This document shows positions 6,433 to 15,836 of a stretch of DNA of 16,490 nucleotides, piece by piece. Under the pieces are notes generated by a model that was given only the letters and a program-made list of their open reading frames with translations, had not been told where the DNA came from and ran no database searches. Every line of letters begins with the position of its first letter. Within the stretch, counting starts at the first letter, position 1. Made by a program: the position numbers and the translations under genes. Location: the NCBI GenBank assembly GCA_024710825.1, contig JANJUA010000392.1:1-16490 (forward strand), read 5' to 3'. The stretch is from Solirubrobacteraceae bacterium (GTDB lineage Bacteria; Actinomycetota; Thermoleophilia; Solirubrobacterales; Solirubrobacteraceae).

Positions 6433-8814
<2,382 letters not shown>

Positions 8815-8832
8815 CGACCGTTGCCATCCGAG

Positions 8833-8856
8833 CCGGCGGCCCTCAGGGGCCGCCGG
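8833..8856 (+). terminator. Perfect 10-bp hairpin after lon
   Basis: CCGGCGGCCC (8833-8842) pairs perfectly with GGGCCGCCGG (8847-8856) over a TCAG tetraloop, 18 nt after the lon stop. No T-run follows directly, only GTTTCTC about 14 nt later. It is the likely end of the lon transcript. The remaining gap to the next gene (8857-8992) shows no other structure I can support. Confidence 0.75.
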
Positions 8857-8992
8857 GGCGGGCGGGACCGGTTTCTCACGGATCCGTTGGACGGCGCCGA
8901 TGAATCTCCACGGATGACGAGCACGACGACGACGAGCCGCGTCCGGCGACGCATCCCCCGGACATCACCCGCCGCGGGGTAGGGTCGCCGCG

Positions 8993-11512
8993 ATGACAGT
9001 CACGTGGCGAACGGCGGCCCTGCCGCTCACGGTGACGCTCCTCGTCGTCGCGATCGACCTGGTGCTCGGCACCGACGTCGCGCTGACCCCGGTGCTCGTC
9101 CTCGGGCCGCTGCTGGCCGCCGCGACGACCGGCTGGCGCGGCGCCGCCCTCGTGGGCGCCGTCGCCGTGGCGATCGCCGTGGCTCTCGGTCCGCCCAACG
9201 AGTACACGGCGACGACGCGCCATGTCATCTCGGTGGCCACCGTGCTCGGCGGCGCGATGCTCTGCACGCTCCTCGCCGCCCTCCGGGAGGCCGAGCGCCG
9301 CGCCCGCCTGGCCAGCGAGCGGGCGCGCGTGCGCGCCGACCTGCTCGCCCGCGCCGGCGAGCTCTTCGAGTCCGGCGGCGACCCGCTCGACCGCCTCGAC
9401 GCCATCGCCGCCCTGCCCGTGCCCGCGCTCGCCGACCTCGTCGTCATCGACCTCATCGGCGCCGACGACCGGCTCCGGGCGGCGGCGATCGCGAGCGCGG
9501 ACCCCGCCTACGAGGGCGACATCCGGCGAATCCGCGACGCCCACGGCGTGCCGCCCGGATCCGAGCACCCGGTGGCGCGGGTGGCGCGCAGCGGGCAGCC
9601 GCTGCTGCTGCGCCGGATCCGCGACGAGGACATGGCGGGATGGGCGGCCTCGGCCGAGCACCTCGCGCTCATGCGACGCATCGCCTACCGCACCGGCATC
9701 GTCGTCCCGCTCACCGCTCGCGGCCGCACGATCGGGGCCCTGTCGCTCATCCGGATGCGCGGCGCCCTGTACTCCGAGTCCGACCTCGACACGGCCCGCG
9801 ACCTCGCTCGCCGCGCCGGGCTCGCCATCGACCACGCGCGGCTGGGCGCGGAGCTCGGCGAGACGGAGTCCGAGCTGCGGACGGTGCTCCAGGCGCTGAC
9901 CGAGGCCGTCACGGTCCAGGGCGCCGACGGACGCGTCGTCTACGCCAACGAGGCCGCCGCGCGGCTCGACGGCCACGCGAGCGTCGAGGCGCTGCTGGCG
10001 ACGCATGCGGCGATGCCGGGCGAGCGCTGGATCGTCCGCGACGAGCGCGGCGCGCCGGTGCCGGCCGAGCGCTTCCCCGCCGCCCAGGCGCTGGCGGGCG
10101 TGGCCGAGCCCGAGCCGCTGCTGCTTCAGATCCTCGACCGCGAGACCGGCGAGCGCCGCTGGCGGCTCACGAAGGCCTCCCCGGTGCTCGGTCCCGACGG
10201 CAGGCCGCGGCTGACCGTCAACGTGACCGAGGACGTCACGGACCAGCGCCAGCGCGAGTTCTCCCAGGCGTTCCTCGCGCAGGCGAGCAAGCTGCTGTCC
10301 GCGTCGCTGGACCCGGCCGAGACGCTGGAGAAGATCGCCCGGGCGGCGGTGCCCGACCTGGCGGACTGGTGCGCGGTCGACATGCCCGACGAGCGCGGGG
10401 TCCTACGCCGCGTCGCGACCGCGGATCGCTCGCCCGAGCGCCTGCGGATCGCCGAGCTCGTGCTCGGTGAGCGCGATGCGGCGACGCTGTCGGTGGGGCC
10501 CCCGGAGGTGATGCGGACGGGGGTGTCGCAGCTTCACCCGGTGATCGACGACGCCCTGCTGCGCGCCGCCGCTCGCGACGAGCGTCAGCTCGAGCAGCTG
10601 CGGGCCGTCGGCGCGCGCTCGGCCCTCTCGGTCCCGATGGTCGCGACGAGCGGCGTGACGGGGACGATCACGCTCGGCACGATCGAGTCCGGCCGGCGCC
10701 TGACCGACGACGACCTCGCCCTCGCGGAGGAGCTCGGCCGCCGCGCCGGCATCGCGCTCGAGCACTCGCGCGAGCACGGCGAGCGCTCGGCCATCGCCGC
10801 CACGCTCCAGGCCGCGCTGCTGCCACCGCCGCTGCCGTCGATCCCAGACCTGGCGATCGCGGCGCGCTTCCGCGCGGCCGGCGGCGTGGACACGGTCGGC
10901 GGCGACTTCTACGATCTGTTCCCGGTCGCCGGCGAGCCGTCGTCGTGGCTCGTCGTCATGGGCGACGTCACCGGCACGGGCCCGGCCGCGGCGGCGATCA
11001 CCGCGGTCGCGCGCTACGCGGCGCGAACGGCCTCGCTGTACGAGCGCGAGCCGAGCGCCGTGCTCGCGCGACTCAACGACGTCCTCGTCCAGGACGGCGA
11101 GCGGCGGCGGGTCTGCACCGCGGTCTGCGTGCTGGTCGAGGCCCGGCCGGGCGCCGCGACGATCACGGTGGCGTGCGCCGGTCATCCGCCGCCGCTGCGC
11201 GTGGACGCGGCAGGCGTGACCGAGCCCGTGGGGACGGCCGGCACCCTGCTCGGCGCGTTTCCCGACGGAAGCTGGACCGACACGACGCTCACGCTTGCCA
11301 CGGGCGAGACGCTGCTGCTCTACACCGACGGCGTGACGGACACCCGCGGCCCCGAAGGGCGCTTCGGCGGCCGGCGCCTGCGGGCGTTCGTCGCCGGCTG
11401 CGCCGGGCGGCCGGTCGAGGAGGTCGCCGCCGCGCTCGACGCGGAGCTCCTGGCCTTCCAGCGCGGGCCCCAGCGCGACGACGTGGCGCTGCTCCTCCTC
11501 CAGCCGTCGTAG
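8993..11512 (+). CDS. Membrane-anchored GAF-PAS-GAF PP2C-type phosphatase (RsbU/SpoIIE family)
   Basis: Probable sensor phosphatase that dephosphorylates an anti-sigma-factor antagonist in a partner-switching stress pathway; 839 residues from ATG 8993. Residues 8-95 hold about four hydrophobic segments (LPLTVTLLVVAIDLVLG, TPVLVLGPLLAAA, AALVGAVAVAIAVALG, VATVLGGAMLCTLLAAL) followed by a charged helix that leads into GAF1 (about 140-275). A PAS domain (about 285-410) includes LQALTEAVTVQGADGRVVYA and ends in WRLTKASPVLGPDGRP plus VTEDVTDQ. GAF2 spans about 425-590. The PP2C/SpoIIE domain starts TLQAALLPPPLPSIPDLAI and has GGDFYDLF (Asp638), GDVTGTGPAAA (Asp658) and QRDDVALLLL (Asp829/Asp830), the metal-binding aspartates. 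Family members usually read GDVSGKG; here both the Ser and the Lys are replaced by Thr. No antagonist or anti-sigma kinase gene is nearby, so the partner is elsewhere. Confidence 0.93.
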   Translation: MTVTWRTAALPLTVTLLVVAIDLVLGTDVALTPVLVLGPLLAAATTGWRGAALVGAVAVAIAVALGPPNEYTATTRHVISVATVLGGAMLCTLLAALREAERRARLASERARVRADLLARAGELFESGGDPLDRLDAIAALPVPALADLVVIDLIGADDRLRAAAIASADPAYEGDIRRIRDAHGVPPGSEHPVARVARSGQPLLLRRIRDEDMAGWAASAEHLALMRRIAYRTGIVVPLTARGRTIGALSLIRMRGALYSESDLDTARDLARRAGLAIDHARLGAELGETESELRTVLQALTEAVTVQGADGRVVYANEAAARLDGHASVEALLATHAAMPGERWIVRDERGAPVPAERFPAAQALAGVAEPEPLLLQILDRETGERRWRLTKASPVLGPDGRPRLTVNVTEDVTDQRQREFSQAFLAQASKLLSASLDPAETLEKIARAAVPDLADWCAVDMPDERGVLRRVATADRSPERLRIAELVLGERDAATLSVGPPEVMRTGVSQLHPVIDDALLRAAARDERQLEQLRAVGARSALSVPMVATSGVTGTITLGTIESGRRLTDDDLALAEELGRRAGIALEHSREHGERSAIAATLQAALLPPPLPSIPDLAIAARFRAAGGVDTVGGDFYDLFPVAGEPSSWLVVMGDVTGTGPAAAAITAVARYAARTASLYEREPSAVLARLNDVLVQDGERRRVCTAVCVLVEARPGAATITVACAGHPPPLRVDAAGVTEPVGTAGTLLGAFPDGSWTDTTLTLATGETLLLYTDGVTDTRGPEGRFGGRRLRAFVAGCAGRPVEEVAAALDAELLAFQRGPQRDDVALLLLQPS

Positions 11513-11531
11513 GAGGCCCGCGGGTCGGCCG

Positions 11532-12491
11532 CTACGCCCCGACGCGCTCGACCGCCACCGCGCGCCGAGCCTCGGGCGAACGAGCGGGCGCGAGGGTGCC
11601 GGCGGCGGCGGTCGCCCATAGCAGCGCCAGCCAGAGCCCGGTGGCGAGCACGACGTGGAGCCACACCAGCTCGGACGGCACGCCCAGCTCGTACTGGGTC
11701 AGGCCGACGACGCCCTGCGCCGCCACCAGAACGCAGACGGCGGTCATGGCCCGTCGGACCTGACGGTTCGCGCGCCGGCGCCACAGCAGGATCCAGACGC
11801 CCACGGCAGCGATGCCGAGGACGGTCCCCATGCGGCCGTGCCACTCGATCGCCCGGACCATCGTCGCGCTGCCCCAGAAGTCCAGGCGGGAGACCAGCTC
11901 GCCGGTGCCGGACGCGCCCGCGTGCGGGCCGGCGCCGGTCGCGACCGTCCCGGCGAACAGCACCAGCGCGCCGTAGGCCATGAGCGCGCGGACCGGCAGC
12001 ACGCTGAGGCGGTCGGCCACCCGCGGCCGGTCGCCCGGCTCGTGCCACGCGCGCCACGCCAGCGCGACCGCGGCGGCGATGATCGCCTGGGAGAGCAGGA
12101 AGTGGCTCATGACGAAGCCGGGGGCCAGGCCGTAGAGGACGGTCAGCCCACCGAGCACGGCCTGTCCGACGACTCCGAGCGGCAGCAGCACGCCGATGAT
12201 CGCGAGATCCCCGCGGAACGGCCTGCGCAGGAACGCGCCCAGGCAGGCGAGGATCGTCGTGACGCTGACGACGCCGGTGAAGAGCCGGTTGCCGTACTCG
12301 ATCGCCCCGTGCGCGTCGAGCTCGGTCTGGACGAAGCTGCCGTTGCAGTCGGGCCACGACGGGCAGCCGAGGCCCGACCCCGTCAGCCGGACGGCGGCGC
12401 CGGTGTAGACGATGACGACGAGGCTGACCAGCGCCGCCAGCACGACGATCGCGTAGGCCCGAGGCGAGATCTTCGGCAGGCGAGCAAGCAC
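11532..12491 (-). CDS. ctaA: Heme A synthase CtaA (COX15 family)
   Basis: Integral membrane enzyme that oxidises the C8 methyl of heme O to the formyl group of heme A for aa3-type cytochrome oxidase. The product has 319 residues from a GTG at 12491, with eight predicted membrane segments in two repeated halves. Seen: YTGAAVRLTGSGLGCPSW with the Cys43/Cys49 pair of the CPxWPxC type, IEYGNR with catalytic Glu65, and histidines H130 (SHFLLSQ), H218 (IEWHGRMG) and H279 (WLHVVLATG) at the heme-ligand positions. Bacillus subtilis CtaA has His (EWSHR) where this protein has Asn68; I recall this change from other actinobacterial CtaA. The gene converges on the phosphatase gene with a 19-nt gap and no convincing hairpin. 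It follows rfbC by 18 nt on the same strand, so it may be read through from the polysaccharide operon. Confidence 0.93.
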   Translation of the reverse strand: MLARLPKISPRAYAIVVLAALVSLVVIVYTGAAVRLTGSGLGCPSWPDCNGSFVQTELDAHGAIEYGNRLFTGVVSVTTILACLGAFLRRPFRGDLAIIGVLLPLGVVGQAVLGGLTVLYGLAPGFVMSHFLLSQAIIAAAVALAWRAWHEPGDRPRVADRLSVLPVRALMAYGALVLFAGTVATGAGPHAGASGTGELVSRLDFWGSATMVRAIEWHGRMGTVLGIAAVGVWILLWRRRANRQVRRAMTAVCVLVAAQGVVGLTQYELGVPSELVWLHVVLATGLWLALLWATAAAGTLAPARSPEARRAVAVERVGA

Positions 12492-12509
12492 CCCGGGGAA
12501 GGATAGGAG

Positions 12510-13055
12510 CTACTCGGGGAGCTTCTCGGGCTCCACGTCGCGCAGCAGCGGCTGGCGCTGGTCGCGCTCCGACGTGAGCAGCTCGACGTCGGTCGGCCAG
12601 GCGATGGCGACGTCCGGGTCGGCGTAGGAGATGCCGCGGTCGAGCTCGGGGTCGTAGTAGCCGTCCTGGAGGTAGACGACGTCGGCGATCTCGCTCAGCA
12701 CGAGGAAGCCGTGCGCGAACCCGGCGGGGACGAAGAGCTGATGGTGGCGCTCGTCGTCGAGCGTGAACGCCTCCCACTGCCCGAAGTGCGGCGACGAGCG
12801 GCGGATGTCGACGACCACGTCGAGGATCCGGCCGCGGGCGCAGCGGACGTGCTTGGCCAGGCCGATCTGGTAGTGCATCCCGCGCAGCACGCCGCGCGAG
12901 GAGCGCGAGTGGTTGTGCTGGACGAAGTCGACGTCGATCCCCACCGACCGGAACGACTCGCGGCGGTAGGTCTCGACGAAGAACCCGCGCGCGTCGCCGT
13001 GCACCGTGGGCTCGACCAGGATGGGGCCGGGCAGCCGGCTCTCGAGGCGTCGCAT
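12510..13055 (-). CDS. rfbC: dTDP-4-dehydrorhamnose 3,5-epimerase
   Basis: Cupin-fold epimerase that converts dTDP-4-dehydro-6-deoxyglucose to dTDP-4-dehydro-L-rhamnose, the third step of dTDP-L-rhamnose synthesis. The product has 181 residues from ATG 13055, the usual length. The signature is complete: EPTVHGDARGFFVETYR, FVQHNHSRSSRGVLRGMHYQ with catalytic His61, RILDVVVDIRRSSPHFGQWE, FVPAGFAHGFLVLSE, and VYLQDGYYDPELDRGISYAD with the family tyrosines at 133-134. It lies 13 nt after the methyltransferase stop at the end of the export operon. Other rhamnose genes (rmlA, rmlB, rmlD) are not in the window. It supports rhamnose or a related deoxysugar in the exported polymer. Confidence 0.95.
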   Translation of the reverse strand: MRRLESRLPGPILVEPTVHGDARGFFVETYRRESFRSVGIDVDFVQHNHSRSSRGVLRGMHYQIGLAKHVRCARGRILDVVVDIRRSSPHFGQWEAFTLDDERHHQLFVPAGFAHGFLVLSEIADVVYLQDGYYDPELDRGISYADPDVAIAWPTDVELLTSERDQRQPLLRDVEPEKLPE

Positions 13056-13068
13056 ACGGCGCCGCAGG

Positions 13069-13749
13069 CTAGCGACGCACGGCCCGCAGGGTCACCACCA
13101 GCGGGTAGGCCTCGTCGTCGCGCGCCAGGTCTTCAGGCGCCAGCTCGTGCGCGGCGAGGCCGTAGAGGAACGCCGCGGCCGCGCGGACGTTGCCGTGCGC
13201 GGCGACCTCCGGTTGCGCGAATGCGTGCGCCGCCGCGCGCCGCAGGCCCTCCGCGGTGAAGCGCCACAGATCGGGGAACGCGTCCGGCGGCCAGATCTGC
13301 GAGATGCCGGGCACCGTCGCGAGCAGGACGCCGCCGGGCCTCAGCGCCCGGTGCGCGTCGCGCAGGGCGGCGACGGGATCCTCGACGAGCGAGAGCGTCT
13401 GCGTCAGCACGAAGCAGTCGAAGCTCGCCTCCGGCAGGGCCGAGAGGTCGCCGCGGATGGTGGCGCGCCCGGCGTCCGGGTCGGCGTCGAGCACGTCGAC
13501 GCGCTCGCAGGCGCCGAAGCGCTCCAGGTAGGTCGGCTCGTAGATCTCGACGCCGCGCCCGCGCAGGTCCGCCGCATGGCGCTCGAGGAACCGCTCGATG
13601 TAGACCCGGTCGATCGGCACGCCGCGATCGAGCCCGTAGCGGCGCGAGGCCGGCTCCGGCGGCAGCCACGGGGTCGCGCGCGCCGACCGCGGGCGGCCGC
13701 GCTCCCAGGCGCGCGCGTACGCCCGCCCGAGCGCCGCCCGCGCCCTCAC
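13069..13749 (-). CDS. SAM-dependent methyltransferase of the polysaccharide operon
   Basis: Class I methyltransferase of 226 residues. The GTG at 13749 shares four bases (GTGA) with the wzm stop, so translation is coupled; the longer open frame reaching 14148 is the out-of-frame shadow of wzm and is not used. Seen: VPIDRVYIERFLERH near residue 50, GRGVEIYEPTYLERFG (64-79), VDVLDAD at 84-90, ATIRGDL, SFDCFVLTQTLSLVEDP, LRPGGVLLATVPGISQI, WRFTAEGLRR, and a tail with YPLVVTLRA. This pattern belongs to a methyltransferase group often found beside glycosyltransferases, in which the glycine-rich SAM loop is replaced by a GVEIYEPTY-type strand. Only the GGVLLATVPG segment is textbook. The likely acceptor is a sugar of the exported polymer (inference). 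Confidence 0.85.
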   Translation of the reverse strand: MRARAALGRAYARAWERGRPRSARATPWLPPEPASRRYGLDRGVPIDRVYIERFLERHAADLRGRGVEIYEPTYLERFGACERVDVLDADPDAGRATIRGDLSALPEASFDCFVLTQTLSLVEDPVAALRDAHRALRPGGVLLATVPGISQIWPPDAFPDLWRFTAEGLRRAAAHAFAQPEVAAHGNVRAAAAFLYGLAAHELAPEDLARDDEAYPLVVTLRAVRR

Positions 13750-14603
13750 AGATCCTCCGCGAGCCGGGGCGCCGCCTTCCGGAAGACCGCGTAGCCGAAC
13801 GCGAAGATCCCCGCGACGATCGCGAGCGGGATCAGCAGCCGCGGCGCGCCGCCGATCGCGCTCGCCGCCGTCTCGTACTCCGGGCTGACGACCGCGTGGC
13901 GCGCCTGCTGGAGGACCGCGGCGAACGGGTTGAGCATCAGCGCCTTGGCGACCCAGTCCGGGGCGCTCTGCTGCACGGTCTCGATCGCGTAGAAGATCGG
14001 CGAGCCGTAGAAGAGCACCTGGAGGACGACGTCCCAGATCGGCCTCATGTCGCGGGCGCGCACGTACGTGGCGCTCAGCAGCATCGCCAGCCCGGCGGCC
14101 AGCACCACCAGGATCGCCACCAGCGGGACGAGCTGAAGCCAGCTCCACCTGACCGAGCCCCCGCTGGCGAGCAGGAAGACGACGACCACGCCGAGGTTCA
14201 GGGCGAGGTTGAACAGCGCGGTCAGCACCACCGACATCGGCACGGCAAGGCGCGGGAACTCGATCTTGCGCACGAGGTTCTCGCGGTCGACGATCGAGGT
14301 CACGGCGCTGCCCGTCGCCTCGCTGAAGAACGTGTAGAGCACGAGACCGAGCAGCAGCGCGACGCCGTAGAGCGGCACGTCGCCGCCGATCTTGATGACC
14401 TGGGTGAACAGCACGTACAGCACCCCGAACAGCAGCAGGGGGCGCATGACCTGCCAGGCGTAGCCCAGGACGCTGCCGAAGAAGCGCAGCTTGAACTCGG
14501 TGACCGCCAGCGCGCGCGTGAGGTGCCAGAAGCGCCGCGGGTCGCTGCCCACCGCGCTCGGGCCCTTGATCTGGCGCCCCAGCGTGGCGTCAGCGCCGCT
14601 CAC
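13746..14603 (-). CDS. ABC-2 type polysaccharide export permease (Wzm-like)
   Basis: Membrane subunit of an ABC exporter for a lipid-linked glycan, 285 residues. I chose GTG 14603 (VSGADATLGRQIKG), which overlaps the ATPase gene by 14 nt; a second GTG at 14609 is possible. The much longer open frame upstream is a shadow of the ATPase gene. The protein opens with an amphipathic segment (HLTRALAVTEFKLRFFGSVL) typical of Wzm and has about six membrane helices, including LLLFGVLYVLFTQVI, LLLGLVLYTFFSEAT, MSVVLTALFNLALNLGVVVV, and LIPLAIVAGIFAFGYAVF. The motif VDRENLVRKIEFPRLAVP is characteristic of the Wzm/TagG family. It pairs with the Wzt-like ATPase encoded directly upstream. The distinction from a teichoic-acid exporter (TagG) rests on Wzt having a C-terminal domain. 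Confidence 0.92.
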   Translation of the reverse strand: MSGADATLGRQIKGPSAVGSDPRRFWHLTRALAVTEFKLRFFGSVLGYAWQVMRPLLLFGVLYVLFTQVIKIGGDVPLYGVALLLGLVLYTFFSEATGSAVTSIVDRENLVRKIEFPRLAVPMSVVLTALFNLALNLGVVVVFLLASGGSVRWSWLQLVPLVAILVVLAAGLAMLLSATYVRARDMRPIWDVVLQVLFYGSPIFYAIETVQQSAPDWVAKALMLNPFAAVLQQARHAVVSPEYETAASAIGGAPRLLIPLAIVAGIFAFGYAVFRKAAPRLAEDL

Positions 14604-15819
14604 GGGCACCGATCTCGAGCTCGAACGGCAGGTCGAGCACGGCGTCCGTGGGGCGCGTGCCGGTGACGACGACCGAGGCGAGGCGCTCGCGGCGGTCGAT
14701 CCAGGCCACGCCGCTGCCGCCGCGGGCGATCGCGGGCGTCGCCTCGTAGCGGCCCGAGGAGAGGACGTTGTCGAACGCGATCCGGACCGTCGCGGCGTCG
14801 CCAGCGGCGAACGCGCCCGCCCCGGGCAGCCGCGCGTTGCTGGCCTCGAACACGGGGTTGCCGCGGTCGTCGGCCAGGACGACGCCGAACAGCGGGTCCT
14901 CGACGGGCTCGTGGAAGCGCACGGCGAACGCGAACGCGCAGCGGCGGCCGGACGGCAGCGTGGCGGCGCGCTCGCCCGCCTCGTCCTCGAACCAGGCCTC
15001 GACGATCTCCGCGCGCCGGTCGCCGTAGCGGCCCGACTCGGAGGGCTCGTCGCCGTCGCGCGCCGCGCTCTCGCGCAGGAAGTTGACCTCGAGGTAGCGC
15101 GCGGCCACGTGGTCGGGCTCGCCGAGCTCGACGACGCGACCGCGCTCGAGCAGCATCGCCCGATGGCAGAAGCGCTGGACGTTGCCCATGTCGTGGGTGA
15201 CGAGCAGCACGGTGCGGCCCTGGCGGCGGATGCGAGCGAACTCGTCGAAGCACTTCTGCTGGAACGCCGCGTCACCGACGGCGAGCACCTCGTCGATGAG
15301 CAGCACCTCGGCGTCGACCTGCATCATCACGCTGAACGCCAGCCGGACCTCCATGCCCGACGAGTAGTTCTTCAGCTTGAGGTCCTCGAACTCGTGCAGC
15401 TCGGCGAAGTCGATCACGGCGTCGTAGCGGCGGCGGGCCTCGCGCGGCGAGAGGCCGAGCATCGTCGCGTTGATCATCACGTTGTCGCGCGCGGGCAGGT
15501 CGTCGTTGAAGCCCACCCCCAGCTCGATGAACGTCGACATGCGGCCGTTGACGTAGATCCGGCCGCGATCGGCGGCGTAGATGCCCGCGAGGCACTTCAG
15601 CAGCGTCGACTTGCCCGACCCGTTGCGGCCGACGATGCCGAAGAACTCGCCGCCGTCGACGGCGAAGCTGACGTCGGCCAGCGCCGGGAACTGCTCGTGG
15701 GACTTGCCGCGGAACGGGTGCAGCGCCCGCTCCTTGAGCGTGTGGACCCGCTCGTGCGGCAGGCGGAACGTCTTCGAGACGCCGTCTACGGCGACGGCGG
15801 GCAGGCCTGGACTCGGCAC
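14590..15819 (-). CDS. Polysaccharide export ATPase with C-terminal substrate-binding domain (Wzt-like)
   Basis: Cytoplasmic ATP-binding subunit that drives glycan export together with the Wzm-like permease. The product has 409 residues, starting from GTG 15819. Residues 1-250 are the nucleotide-binding domain: GRNGSGKST (Walker A, 64-72), a degenerate Q-loop region IELGVGFNDDLPARDNVMIN, signature YSSGMEVRLAFS (152-163), Walker B EVLLIDEVLAVGD (171-183) and the switch VTHDM. The N-terminal insert VHTLKERALHPFRGKSHEQF is usual for Wzt/TagH. Residues about 265-400 form a beta-rich C-terminal extension (AEIVEAWFEDEAGERAATLP, FAFAVRFHEPVEDPLFGVVL, and ending DLPFELEIGA) of the Wzt_C type, which in E. 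coli O8/O9a recognises the capped end of the O-polysaccharide. Its presence implies that this system reads a chain-end or repeat feature before export. Confidence 0.93.
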   Translation of the reverse strand: MPSPGLPAVAVDGVSKTFRLPHERVHTLKERALHPFRGKSHEQFPALADVSFAVDGGEFFGIVGRNGSGKSTLLKCLAGIYAADRGRIYVNGRMSTFIELGVGFNDDLPARDNVMINATMLGLSPREARRRYDAVIDFAELHEFEDLKLKNYSSGMEVRLAFSVMMQVDAEVLLIDEVLAVGDAAFQQKCFDEFARIRRQGRTVLLVTHDMGNVQRFCHRAMLLERGRVVELGEPDHVAARYLEVNFLRESAARDGDEPSESGRYGDRRAEIVEAWFEDEAGERAATLPSGRRCAFAFAVRFHEPVEDPLFGVVLADDRGNPVFEASNARLPGAGAFAAGDAATVRIAFDNVLSSGRYEATPAIARGGSGVAWIDRRERLASVVVTGTRPTDAVLDLPFELEIGARERR

Positions 15820-15836
15820 GCGCAGAGCGTATTGCG

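Noticed and set aside
11513..11531. CCCGCGGG palindrome between the phosphatase and ctaA genes
   Set aside because: Eight bases with no loop cannot form a useful hairpin; common by chance at this GC content.
11320..12777. 485-codon minus-strand open frame spanning ctaA and part of rfbC
   Set aside because: It overlaps three well-supported genes in another frame and has no domain.
13749..14148. N-terminal extension of the methyltransferase frame
   Set aside because: It lies wholly within the permease gene out of frame and reads as Arg/Gly/Ala shadow sequence. The GTG at 13749, overlapping the permease stop, is the sensible start.
14604..15275. N-terminal extension of the permease frame
   Set aside because: It overlaps the ATPase gene out of frame, is Ser/Arg-rich, and precedes the natural Wzm beginning.
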